DNA of 64,000 nucleotides from Pantoea rwandensis (GTDB lineage: Bacteria; Pseudomonadota; Gammaproteobacteria; Enterobacterales; Enterobacteriaceae): NCBI RefSeq assembly GCF_000759475.1, contig NZ_CP009454.1:4030001-4094000 (forward strand), written 5' to 3'. Shown piece by piece: positions 56,688-64,000 of this stretch (the stretch's first letter is position 1; the number at the start of each line of letters is the position of its first letter). Both the position numbers and the translations under genes were made by a program. The notes beneath the pieces are model-generated. The model did not search any database. It was not told where the DNA came from and saw only the letters and a list, made by a program, of their open reading frames with translations.

Positions 56688-57605
56688 TCAGTTTAGGTTG
56701 AGAAAACGCTGGAAGGTTTCCGCGTCAGGATAGGAGCGCTGCGTGCCACGGCCGGTCACGCTGCACGCGGCATAAGCCGAGGCTTGCGACATTGCGGCCG
56801 CGATATCGCCGGTTTTTACCAGCTCGTGGGCAAAACAGCCGATAAAGGCATCACCCGCGCCGCTGGTATCCACCGCCTGCACTGCCGTTGGTGCCACATG
56901 ATGCAGATGGTCGCCGGACATCCACAGTGAACCGCGTCCACCCAGGGTGATAATCAGGTTCTTCAGACCGCGCTTGAGTAACACCTGCCCCGCCCGTTTC
57001 ACCTCATCATCCGTGCCCACCGGCATACCGGTGAGAATCTCCAGTTCGGTTTCATTGGGCATAAAGAAGTCACATTTGCAGGCGTAGTCGATATCCAGAT
57101 TCGCCACCGCCGGTGCCGGATTGAGAATCACTTTGATGCCGTGTTGACGTGCAAAATCAATCGCGTAGTAGACGGTTTCCAGAGGAATTTCGAGTTGCAG
57201 GATGATCAGCTGGCAGGCTTTCAGCGCCTCGGCTGCCGCATCAATATCGGCGGGTTTGAGCTGCTGGTTGGCGCCTTTGATGATGAGAATGCGGTTCTGC
57301 GATTGCTCATCGACAAAGATCGGTGCCACGCCGCTGGAGGTGCCCGGCGCGGTGGTGACAAATTGGGTATCGACGCCCTGCTGCTTGAGGTTCGCTACCG
57401 TGTTCGGCGCAAACAGGTCGTCGCCCACTTTGCTGACCATCATCACGCTGGCACCCATTTTCGCGGCGGCCACCGCCTGATTCGCCCCTTTGCCACCACA
57501 GCCGATGGCGAAATCAGGCGCTTCCAGTGTTTCGCCCACTTTCGGCATCTGATTGGTATAGGTAATAAGGTCCACCATATTCGACCCAATAACCGCGATA
57601 TCCAT
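56688..57605 (-). CDS. deoK: PfkB-family kinase, predicted deoxyribokinase
   Basis: 305 residues. A ribokinase-type fold: MDIAVIGSNMVDLITYTNQMPKVGETL, the substrate loop GCGGKGANQAVAAAKMG (PfkB signature 1 area), and the C-terminal DTSGAGDAFIGCFAHEL with catalytic Asp and anion hole (signature 2). MVDLITYT at the sugar-binding start differs from ribokinase MxDLV and is like DeoK. Phosphorylating 2-deoxyribose to its 5-phosphate feeds DeoC aldolase. First gene of the deoKPX operon, with GGGGAG six bases before the ATG. Ribokinase proper is the alternative. Confidence 0.87.
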   Translation of the reverse strand: MDIAVIGSNMVDLITYTNQMPKVGETLEAPDFAIGCGGKGANQAVAAAKMGASVMMVSKVGDDLFAPNTVANLKQQGVDTQFVTTAPGTSSGVAPIFVDEQSQNRILIIKGANQQLKPADIDAAAEALKACQLIILQLEIPLETVYYAIDFARQHGIKVILNPAPAVANLDIDYACKCDFFMPNETELEILTGMPVGTDDEVKRAGQVLLKRGLKNLIITLGGRGSLWMSGDHLHHVAPTAVQAVDTSGAGDAFIGCFAHELVKTGDIAAAMSQASAYAACSVTGRGTQRSYPDAETFQRFLNLN

Positions 57606-57633
57606 TGTTTACTCCCCGGTGAATTTTTTAGCT

Positions 57634-57650
57634 TTTAAATGTTATTTAAA
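57634..57650. promoter_or_regulatory. Candidate DeoR/DeoQ operator
   Basis: TTTAAAT-GTT-ATTTAAA is a perfect 7-bp-arm inverted repeat 29 bp before the deoK start. It lies at the transcription start expected if CRP acts from the site 45 bp upstream. Position and symmetry suggest a repressor site; the sequence is not identical to the E. coli DeoR operator. Confidence 0.4.
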
Positions 57651-57679
57651 TCACATTAGCAGGTATAAAAAGTGATCTG

Positions 57680-57695
57680 TGTGACAAAATTCACA
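57680..57695. promoter_or_regulatory. CRP-binding site in the deo divergent region
   Basis: TGTGA-CAAAAT-TCACA is a perfect match to the CRP core TGTGA-N6-TCACA. It lies 82 bp before the deoK start. A weaker second site, TGTGA-TTATTT-TAACA, is at 57746-57761. Together they imply catabolite control of deoxyribose use. Apart from these sites the 363-bp gap shows no gene. Confidence 0.8.
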
Positions 57696-57968
57696 TCCTG
57701 AGCAGCACGTTAAAACGATTTGTTCAACAACAGAGGCAATAGATATGTGATTATTTTAACAAAACCACATCAGCGCCGTTGACGCTTTCAGCGCGGTGTG
57801 GGAAGTTTGCGGGGCGATCTCATTACAGGTAATATTGAAAAATTGCCGGCTGGAAAAGTCGCAAATCATTAAAATATGAGAGATTTACCGCGAAATTTCG
57901 GTGGCGCTTCTGCCACGCCGACGGGTAAAACCTTTCTTCCTCAGGATAGTCATTACACAGAGATGCTC

Positions 57969-58733
57969 ATGGAAACCCGGCGCGAAGAACGTATTCACAA
58001 GCTGGCGCAAGCACTGAAGCGCACCGATAAGCTGCACCTGAAGGATGCGGCGCAACTGTTGGGCGTCTCGGAGATGACCATTCGTCGCGATCTGACCGAG
58101 CCAGCCTCTACGGTGGTCCTGTTGGGGGGGTATATTGTCAGCGATCCGAAAAGCCATGCCGGGCACTATTTCGTCTCCGATCAGCACGGGCAAAATGCCG
58201 CACGCAAACAGCGCCTGGCGCAGGCCGCAGCCAGTTTGATCAGTGAAAATGACACGGTGTTTTTCGACTGTGGCACTACCCTGCCTTATATCGTGGATGC
58301 CATTCCGGACACGCTCGCGTTTACCGCGATTTGCTGCGCCATGAACACCTTCCTCGCGCTGAAAGAGAAACCCGCCTGTAATGTGATATTGAGTGGCGGC
58401 GAGTTTCATGCCGATAACGCGCTGTTTACGCCGATTGGCGCTCACTCGATCCTCGACGATCTCTGCCCGACGCTGGCCTTTATCTCCGCCGCGGGGATCG
58501 ATCAGGAACAGGGCGCAACCTGCTATAACATCAATGAGTTAGCGATGAAACATCACGCCATGCTGCGTTCGCGCACGCGCGTGTTGGTGGCGGACAGCAG
58601 CAAATTTGGCAAAGTGCTGCCCGCGCGCATTGGCGAGCTACGTCGTTTTGATTTACTGGTGAGTGATAGCGCGCCAGAACCGGCGATGAAGAGCTGGCTG
58701 GCGCAACAGAATATCCCGCTGCGCCTGCCTTAA
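57969..58733 (+). CDS. deoQ: DeoR-family repressor of the deoxyribose genes (DeoR/DeoQ)
   Basis: 254 residues from ATG 57969, reading METRREERIHKLAQALKRTDKLHLKDAAQLLGVSEMTIRRDL, nearly the E. coli DeoR N-terminus. The longer frame from 57876 is not conserved. A DeoR-type helix-turn-helix at 5-50 is followed by a sugar-phosphate-sensing domain with VVLLGGYIV, TVFFDCGTTLPYIVDAIP and LSGGEFHADNALF. DeoR proteins are induced by deoxyribose-5-phosphate. It is divergent from deoKPX. It could be the cell's only DeoR, also controlling deoCABD elsewhere, or a dedicated paralogue like Salmonella DeoQ. Confidence 0.85.
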   Translation: METRREERIHKLAQALKRTDKLHLKDAAQLLGVSEMTIRRDLTEPASTVVLLGGYIVSDPKSHAGHYFVSDQHGQNAARKQRLAQAAASLISENDTVFFDCGTTLPYIVDAIPDTLAFTAICCAMNTFLALKEKPACNVILSGGEFHADNALFTPIGAHSILDDLCPTLAFISAAGIDQEQGATCYNINELAMKHHAMLRSRTRVLVADSSKFGKVLPARIGELRRFDLLVSDSAPEPAMKSWLAQQNIPLRLP

Positions 58734-58735
58734 GA

Positions 58736-59683
58736 TCAGGCTTTGCGGTCGATCACCGCATCGCCGTCGCGCAGACGGCGCAGGTTATCGCAGATCCCTT
58801 TGATAATTCCCTTCATTGAGACATCGGTGACGCCGCCAATATGCGGCGTCGCGATCACGTTATAGCGGAACACCGGATCTTGTGGATCGGGTGGCTCCTG
58901 CCAGAACACGTCCAGCCCGGCGCCAGCCAATTTTTTTGTCTCCAGCGCTGCCAGAAACGCCTGCTTCTCGATCAGGCCACCGCGACCCAGGTTGATCAGG
59001 AAACTGTCTGGTTTCATCTGCGCCAGCGCATCGGCATTAATGATGTTATGCGTCGTAGCATTGTCAGGCAGGCTGAGCACGACAAAATCGACCTGCTGCA
59101 ACAGTTCCGGCAGCTGCGCCATATTGCCGACCCAGTCGAGTTGATGTTGGCGCGCAAAAGCTTCATCCGCTTCACGTTTTACCCCGATCATACGCATGCC
59201 AAACGGAGCCAGTCGCTTCGCCAAAGCTTTGCCGATGCCGCCCAGCCCCACCAGTCCCAAGGTTTTGCCCATCAGACCTAAGCCAATGGGTTGACCCAGC
59301 CTCTGCTGTGCCAGGCAATCGGCGATCTCATGCTGACGACGTGCCAGGCCAATCATCATCCAAATCCCCAACTCCGCCACCGAATCGGCATTACCGGAAT
59401 GATCGGAGGGAACGTTCGCCACCATAATGCCGGCCTTTTTGGCCGCTTCAAGATCGACACCTTCCAGCCCGACACCCGCCTGCTGCACCAGCTTCAGGCG
59501 ATCGGCCGTGGCGATCAATCGGGCATCCACCCGGCACATACCAGGAATTAGCGCATCAAAACCGGCCAGACTCTCCGCCGCATGGCCCGCCGAGGCAATA
59601 AACTCCATATCCGGTAACGTCTGACGAATGGCCGGAATTAATCCGCCCCAGGCATGTTCATCCGCAGCAATCAGCACTCTCAT
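58736..59683 (-). CDS. D-isomer-specific 2-hydroxyacid dehydrogenase
   Basis: 315 residues from ATG 59683, which has GGAGGGGG upstream; the ATG 12 codons earlier lacks a site. The nucleotide-binding domain (about 100-285) has GKTLGLVGLGGIGKALAKRL (GXGXXG). The catalytic triad is visible as Arg in FLINLGRGGLIEKQAF, Glu in LDVFWQEPPDPQDP and His in IATPHIGGVTD. It oxidises or reduces a D-2-hydroxyacid with NAD(P)(H); the substrate is unknown. It converges on deoQ with a 2-bp gap and lies outside the core backbone. Whether it serves either catabolic module is unclear. Confidence 0.86.
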   Translation of the reverse strand: MRVLIAADEHAWGGLIPAIRQTLPDMEFIASAGHAAESLAGFDALIPGMCRVDARLIATADRLKLVQQAGVGLEGVDLEAAKKAGIMVANVPSDHSGNADSVAELGIWMMIGLARRQHEIADCLAQQRLGQPIGLGLMGKTLGLVGLGGIGKALAKRLAPFGMRMIGVKREADEAFARQHQLDWVGNMAQLPELLQQVDFVVLSLPDNATTHNIINADALAQMKPDSFLINLGRGGLIEKQAFLAALETKKLAGAGLDVFWQEPPDPQDPVFRYNVIATPHIGGVTDVSMKGIIKGICDNLRRLRDGDAVIDRKA

Positions 59684-59857
59684 CGAACCCCCTCCGTTTT
59701 CCAGGCAAAAAAGCAGCATAGCGACTGTTGAGTGAGAATCAATCAGTTATGGGCGCTCCTGAAGATTCAACGCCATGCGGCTGTGATTGCCAGGTGAAAA
59801 CGGCTAAACTTCAGCATCTGAGGTTCCACCATTCACAGACCAGAGGCTCATTACAAC

Positions 59858-61525
59858 GTGGCTCAATTCGTCTATAGCATGCATCGCGTCGGCAAAGTGG
59901 TTCCGCCGAAGCGTCACATTCTGAAGAACATCTCTCTTAGCTTCTTCCCTGGCGCCAAAATCGGTGTACTCGGCCTGAACGGCGCGGGTAAATCCACCCT
60001 GCTGCGCATCATGGCCGGTATTGATACCGATATCGAAGGGGAAGCACGCCCACAGCCGGGCATCAAAGTCGGCTATCTGCCGCAGGAACCCAAACTCAAC
60101 CCAGAGCACACCGTGCGTGAATCTGTGGAAGAGGCGGTTTCTGAAGTGGTTGGTGCACTGAAACGTCTCGACGAAGTGTACGCACTGTATGCCGATCCTG
60201 ATGCCGATTTCGATAAACTGGCTGCCGAACAAGGTCGTCTGGAAGAAGTGATCCAGGCGCACGATGGCCATAACCTCGACACCCAGCTGAACCGTGCTGC
60301 TGATGCGATGCGTCTGCCAGACTGGGATGCCAAAATTGGCAACCTGTCCGGTGGTGAGCGTCGCCGCGTCGCGCTGTGCCGTCTTCTGCTGGAAAAGCCA
60401 GACATGCTGCTGCTCGACGAACCGACCAACCACCTGGATGCAGAATCCGTGGCCTGGCTGGAACGTTTCCTGCACGACTTCGAAGGCACCGTGGTGGCGA
60501 TCACGCACGACCGTTACTTCCTCGACAACGTGGCAGGCTGGATTCTGGAGCTGGACCGCGGTGAAGGTATTCCGTGGGAAGGCAACTACTCTTCCTGGCT
60601 GGAGCAGAAAGATCAGCGTCTGGCGCAGGAAGCTTCTTCTGAAGCGGCACGTCGTAAGTCGATTGAGAAAGAGCTGGAGTGGGTTCGTCAAGGCGCGAAA
60701 GGCCGTCAGTCTAAGGGCAAAGCCCGTCTGGCGCGTTTCGAAGAGCTGAACAACACCGAATACCAGAAACGTAACGAAACCAACGAATTGTTCATTCCAC
60801 CAGGTGCGCGCCTCGGCGACAAAGTGCTGGAAGTGACCAACCTGAGCAAATCGTATGGCGACCGCGTACTGATCGACGATCTGACCTTCTCGGTGCCGAA
60901 AGGCGCGATTGTCGGCATCATCGGCCCGAACGGTGCCGGTAAATCGACCCTGTTCCGCATGATGTCCGGTCAGGAACAGCCCGATTCTGGCACCATCGAG
61001 CTGGGCGAAACCGTCAAGCTGGCGTCTGTGGACCAGTTCCGTGACGCGATGGACAATTCGAAAACCGTGTTTGAAGAAGTGTCAGGTGGTCAGGACATTA
61101 TGCGCGTCGGCAACGTTGAGATGCCGAGCCGTGCCTATGTTGGTCGCTTTAACTTCAAAGGCACCGATCAAGGCAAACGCGTTGGCGAGCTGTCCGGTGG
61201 TGAGCGTGGTCGTCTGCACCTCGCGAAACTGCTGCAAGTTGGCGGCAACCTGTTGCTGCTCGATGAACCGACCAACGATCTGGACATCGAAACCCTGCGC
61301 GCGCTGGAAAACGCCCTGCTGGAGTTCCCAGGCTGTGCCATGGTGATCTCGCATGACCGTTGGTTCCTCGACCGTATCGCCACCCACATCATCGATTATC
61401 AGGATGAAGGTAAGGTGGAGTTCTTCGAAGGTAACTTTACCGAGTACGAAGAGTACAAGAAACGCATCCTCGGCGCTGACGCGCTGGAGCCAAAGCGTAT
61501 CAAGTACAAGCGTATGGCGAAGTAA
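59858..61525 (+). CDS. ettA: Energy-dependent translational throttle protein EttA (ABC-F)
   Basis: 555 residues, as in E. coli, starting at GTG 59858 with [22 protein letters not shown]. Two ABC domains, with Walker [13 protein letters not shown] (near 40) and [12 protein letters not shown] (near 358), signatures [13 protein letters not shown] and [13 protein letters not shown], and Walker [12 protein letters not shown] and [11 protein letters not shown]. The arm insertion in domain 1 and the PtIM linker ([40 protein letters not shown]) are present. It binds the ribosomal E site and gates early elongation according to ADP/ATP ratio. Backbone gene: synteny resumes here. Confidence 0.97.
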   Translation: MAQFVYSMHRVGKVVPPKRHILKNISLSFFPGAKIGVLGLNGAGKSTLLRIMAGIDTDIEGEARPQPGIKVGYLPQEPKLNPEHTVRESVEEAVSEVVGALKRLDEVYALYADPDADFDKLAAEQGRLEEVIQAHDGHNLDTQLNRAADAMRLPDWDAKIGNLSGGERRRVALCRLLLEKPDMLLLDEPTNHLDAESVAWLERFLHDFEGTVVAITHDRYFLDNVAGWILELDRGEGIPWEGNYSSWLEQKDQRLAQEASSEAARRKSIEKELEWVRQGAKGRQSKGKARLARFEELNNTEYQKRNETNELFIPPGARLGDKVLEVTNLSKSYGDRVLIDDLTFSVPKGAIVGIIGPNGAGKSTLFRMMSGQEQPDSGTIELGETVKLASVDQFRDAMDNSKTVFEEVSGGQDIMRVGNVEMPSRAYVGRFNFKGTDQGKRVGELSGGERGRLHLAKLLQVGGNLLLLDEPTNDLDIETLRALENALLEFPGCAMVISHDRWFLDRIATHIIDYQDEGKVEFFEGNFTEYEEYKKRILGADALEPKRIKYKRMAK

Positions 61526-61537
61526 TTGTCATGATGT

Positions 61538-61565
61538 GAAAAAGGCGCCGATTGGCGCCTTTATT
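61538..61565. terminator. Bidirectional terminator between ettA and nadR
   Basis: A perfect 9-bp stem AAAGGCGCC / GGCGCCTTT with loop GATT. A T-rich tail follows on the plus strand, and an A-run on the left provides TTTTT for nadR on the minus strand. Confidence 0.85.
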
Positions 61566-61577
61566 ATTGCTGTAAGG

Positions 61578-62804
61578 TTAAGCCCCCAGCATCTGCTTCA
61601 CCAGCTCAACGCAGCGCAGGAAGCGCGTATCGTAGTCATCCTCTTTCACATGGACGAACTCAATGTTGTTTTCACGCAACATGGTCACCAGCATCGACTG
61701 AAACTCGCGGCGATCCATCGAACTGCCCAGGCTGCGCAAACCGTCTGCCACCCACGGTACGTTGTTTTCCAGCAGAATCACCAGATCGAAACGGTACTCA
61801 TCGATCAGCGCCTGCACAAACGGGTGCTCGCGCCCTTCATACTTGAGGCAAAACGCCTGCGTAGTGACAAAGTCGGTATCAATAAACGCCACTTTGCTGG
61901 CGTATTTCACTGCGAAATCAATGTACTGTGCCTGACCCAGCGCAATCTTATCGTAGTCAGAATACTGCAATGCCATCTCATCGCCACCGAGGTGCGAGAA
62001 GACATAATCGCGGCCATATTCCCAGGCACTGGTGGTGTTAAAGATATTCGCCAGCTTGTTCACCAACGTGGATTTGCCACTGGATTCACCGCCGAGGATC
62101 GCCACAGTGCGCACAAAGAACGGCTTCACTTCAGTCGGAATGTATTCCCAGTAACGGAACGGATCCTGACGAATCTGCCCGCCGCTGATGTTCATAAAGG
62201 ATCGATTGGGATCGATCACCACCGTCGAAATACCGAGATGCTGTTGGTACATTGCCGCATCAGCTTCTTCACTGGTGTAAATACAATCCGGCTCAATGCC
62301 CTGCTCGGAGAGGAATTTCTTCACCCCTTCGCTCCACACATCCCAGCCGTGCGGATAGGGTTCAATTCCCTCTTCATCAAACGAGTGGATGCGGATGTTC
62401 TTCTGGTATTTGAAGGTCTGCAATAGCCAGCGCAGGCGATCGCTCACGGTCGGCTGCTGCGACATGGCGCTGTTTTCAAACAGCTCACGATCGCGCGGAT
62501 CGTCATGGCCCATGATGATGTGCAGCTCATCCACCTGGCTGCAGGCGCGCTGGATCAGATAGATGTGGCCGGTGTGCAGTGGGTAGAACTTACCGAACAC
62601 CACGCCAACAGTTTTGTCACGACGGGGGAATTCCAGCCCGAGAAAACGGTGCAGCGCTTCCAGCTTCTGAGCGCTTGGGCTTTTGATTTTGGCATTCAGC
62701 AGCTGGCTTAAATAGCCTTTGGTCATCCCGCTGGCATCTGCAACCTGCTGCAGCGTGTGACCCTGCTGGCGTATGGCGGTTTTCAGGTAGTCGAACGATG
62801 ACAT
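61578..62804 (-). CDS. nadR: Trifunctional NAD regulator / NMN adenylyltransferase / NR kinase NadR
   Basis: 408 residues (E. coli 410). The N-terminal helix-turn-helix (1-60, FDYLKTAIRQQGHTLQQVADASGMTKGYLSQLL) represses NAD-synthesis genes when NAD is high. The central NMN adenylyltransferase (about 63-225) has VGVVFGKFYPLHTGHIYLIQRA. The C-terminal ribosylnicotinamide kinase (about 230-408) has Walker A VAILGGESSGKSTLVNKLA. All three domains, including the HTH, are intact. Between ettA and radA, as in E. coli. Confidence 0.96.
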   Translation of the reverse strand: MSSFDYLKTAIRQQGHTLQQVADASGMTKGYLSQLLNAKIKSPSAQKLEALHRFLGLEFPRRDKTVGVVFGKFYPLHTGHIYLIQRACSQVDELHIIMGHDDPRDRELFENSAMSQQPTVSDRLRWLLQTFKYQKNIRIHSFDEEGIEPYPHGWDVWSEGVKKFLSEQGIEPDCIYTSEEADAAMYQQHLGISTVVIDPNRSFMNISGGQIRQDPFRYWEYIPTEVKPFFVRTVAILGGESSGKSTLVNKLANIFNTTSAWEYGRDYVFSHLGGDEMALQYSDYDKIALGQAQYIDFAVKYASKVAFIDTDFVTTQAFCLKYEGREHPFVQALIDEYRFDLVILLENNVPWVADGLRSLGSSMDRREFQSMLVTMLRENNIEFVHVKEDDYDTRFLRCVELVKQMLGA

Positions 62805-62849
62805 TTGGTGCCTCCTGCATGGGAAATAATGGGATGGGGTATGCGCTGG

Positions 62850-62973
62850 CCCTCACCCCGGCCCTCTCCAGTTTACGTGAGAGGGAAAAGTCTGTGCGGT
62901 ACGTTTATCAAGATGCGCATGAATGCGCACGCTACATTGACGGTGAATGGCGGGGGCGGCATGTATGCCGCCC
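62850..62973. repeat. Palindromic repeats between nadR and radA
   Basis: Three elements lie in the 176-bp gap: CCCTCACCCCGGCCCTCTCC with a following GAGAGGG arm (62850-62884), the dispersed TGCGCATGAATGCGCA (62914-62929, then CGCTAC), and GGGCGGCATGTATGCCGCCC (62954-62973, perfect). The last is a third core variant. radA transcription into nadR must pass through all of them. Confidence 0.6.
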
Positions 62974-62980
62974 GGCGAAA

Positions 62981-64000
62981 TTACAGCTCGTCCAATATCG
63001 CCAGTGCATCCGCCAGCTTCTTGGCGCTGTACACTTTCATGCCGTCGATGGCCTTTTTCGGTGCATTGCCCGCCGGCACAATCGCGCGCTTGAAACCGTG
63101 CTTGGCGGCTTCGGAAATGCGCTCTTGACCGCTGGGCACCGGACGAATTTCACCGGCCAGCCCTACTTCACCGAAGATCACCAAATCCTGCGGCAGTGGG
63201 CGGTCACGCAAGCTCGATACCATCGCCAGCAGCAGCGCGAGGTCAGCACTGGTTTCGGTGACTTTCACACCACCGACCACATTGACGAACACATCCTGAT
63301 CCGCCATTTGTAAACCACCGTGCCGGTGCAGAACAGCCAGCAAAATCGCCAGACGGTTTTGCTCCAGGCCAACTGCGACACGACGCGGGTTGCCCATCAT
63401 TGAGTGATCCACCAGCGCCTGAATCTCCACCAGCAGCGGGCGCGAACCTTCCCACACCACCATGACCGAACTGCCAGAGGTGACTTCATCGCCGCGTGAC
63501 AGGAAAATGGCTGACGGGTTGCTGATTTCACGCATGCCCTGCTCGGTCATGGCAAACACGCCCAATTCGTTCACCGCACCGAAGCGGTTTTTGTGACTGC
63601 GCAGCGTGCGGAAACGGGAATCGGCATCGCCATCCAGCATCACTGAACAGTCGATGCAGTGTTCCAGCACTTTTGGCCCGGCCAGCGAGCCATCTTTGGT
63701 GACGTGGCCGACCATCACAATCGCTACGCCGCGTGTTTTAGCGAAGCGCGTCAGGTAAGCGGCCGTTTCACGCACCTGCGCTACGCTCCCAGGCGAAGAC
63801 TGGATATCCGCCATGTGCATCACCTGGATGGAGTCGATTACCATCAGTTTCGGCTGTTCCTGCTCGGCGATCAGACAGATCTGCTCGATACTGGTTTCCG
63901 ACAACATATTCAGGTTTTCAGTGGGTAATCCCAGACGATGGGCGCGCATTGCGACCTGTTGCAGTGACTCTTCACCGGTGACATACAGGGTTTTCATCCC
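62981..64000 (-). CDS. radA: DNA repair protein RadA, C-terminal part (partial)
   Basis: The last 339 or so codons; the N-terminal zinc finger and Walker A lie beyond the right edge. RadA is a RecA-like branch-migration helicase. Visible are the Walker B region LMVIDSIQVMHMADIQSSPGSVAQVRETAAYLTRFAKTRG, the RadA-specific KNRFGAVNELGVFAMTEQGM (KNRFG motif), and a Lon-like C-terminal domain with VFVNVVGGVKVTETSADLALLLAMVSS. E. coli RadA has 460 residues, so about 120 are missing. It lies upstream of nadR in the same direction, as in E. coli. Confidence 0.95.
   Translation of the reverse strand, partial: GMKTLYVTGEESLQQVAMRAHRLGLPTENLNMLSETSIEQICLIAEQEQPKLMVIDSIQVMHMADIQSSPGSVAQVRETAAYLTRFAKTRGVAIVMVGHVTKDGSLAGPKVLEHCIDCSVMLDGDADSRFRTLRSHKNRFGAVNELGVFAMTEQGMREISNPSAIFLSRGDEVTSGSSVMVVWEGSRPLLVEIQALVDHSMMGNPRRVAVGLEQNRLAILLAVLHRHGGLQMADQDVFVNVVGGVKVTETSADLALLLAMVSSLRDRPLPQDLVIFGEVGLAGEIRPVPSGQERISEAAKHGFKRAIVPAGNAPKKAIDGMKVYSAKKLADALAILDEL

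Noticed and set aside
59804..62426. Frames of 295 and 357 codons opposite ettA and nadR
   Set aside because: Both overlap well-conserved genes along their whole length and carry no recognisable domain.

Overview
This is chromosomal backbone DNA of a gammaproteobacterium of the order Enterobacterales. Protein similarity and gene order point to the Erwiniaceae, most likely Pantoea or a close relative. Gene order follows the E. coli 0/100-minute region around thrLABC, read in reverse: lptD-surA-pdxA-rsmA-apaG-apaH / folA / carBA / dapB / ispH-fkpB-lspA-ileS-ribF / rpsT / nhaA / dnaJK / mog / talB / yaaA / thrCBA-thrL / lasT / arcA / creA / rob / gpmB / yjjX / trpR / slt / ettA / nadR / radA. lptD and radA are cut by the window edges. 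The genus is inferred from recall, not from a search.

Against the E. coli order, several genes are absent: kefFC and the cai/fix genes (a porin stands there), rihC, nhaR, satP/yaaW/yaaI (an MHS-type transporter stands there), yaaJ, yaaX and creBCD. Housekeeping regulation is easy to read: a sigma-32 promoter before dnaK, two carAB promoters with an ARG box and a RutR-type operator, a complete thr attenuator with leader peptide thrL, a TrpR operator before trpR, the rpsT promoter and TTG start, and many intrinsic terminators. One intact IS4-family element (28281-29701, 13-bp target duplication) sits in the exact centre of the hairpin that was the yaaA/thrC terminator.

The main accessory region is about 17.7 kb between slt and ettA (42104-59857), genes that adjoin in E. 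coli. It holds two catabolic modules. The first is allophanate hydrolase, biotin-dependent urea carboxylase, a GntR/FCD regulator and the UrtABCDE urea ABC importer. Together they should import urea at low concentration and split it with ATP to ammonia and CO2, without urease. A canonical sigma-54 promoter lies just before the first gene, so the module looks nitrogen-controlled. The second is a 2-deoxyribose cluster like Salmonella deoQKPX: DeoR-type repressor, deoxyribokinase, FucP-like permease and a DUF4432 protein, with a perfect CRP site in the divergent promoter region. A D-2-hydroxyacid dehydrogenase gene lies beside it.

A family of short palindromic repeats, with cores of the type TGCGCATnnATGCGCA and GGTCGCCATnnATGGCGACC, recurs in at least seven intergenic places, mostly at gene 3' ends. 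It is densest between urtA and urtB. No tRNA, rRNA, CRISPR, prophage or toxin gene was seen.
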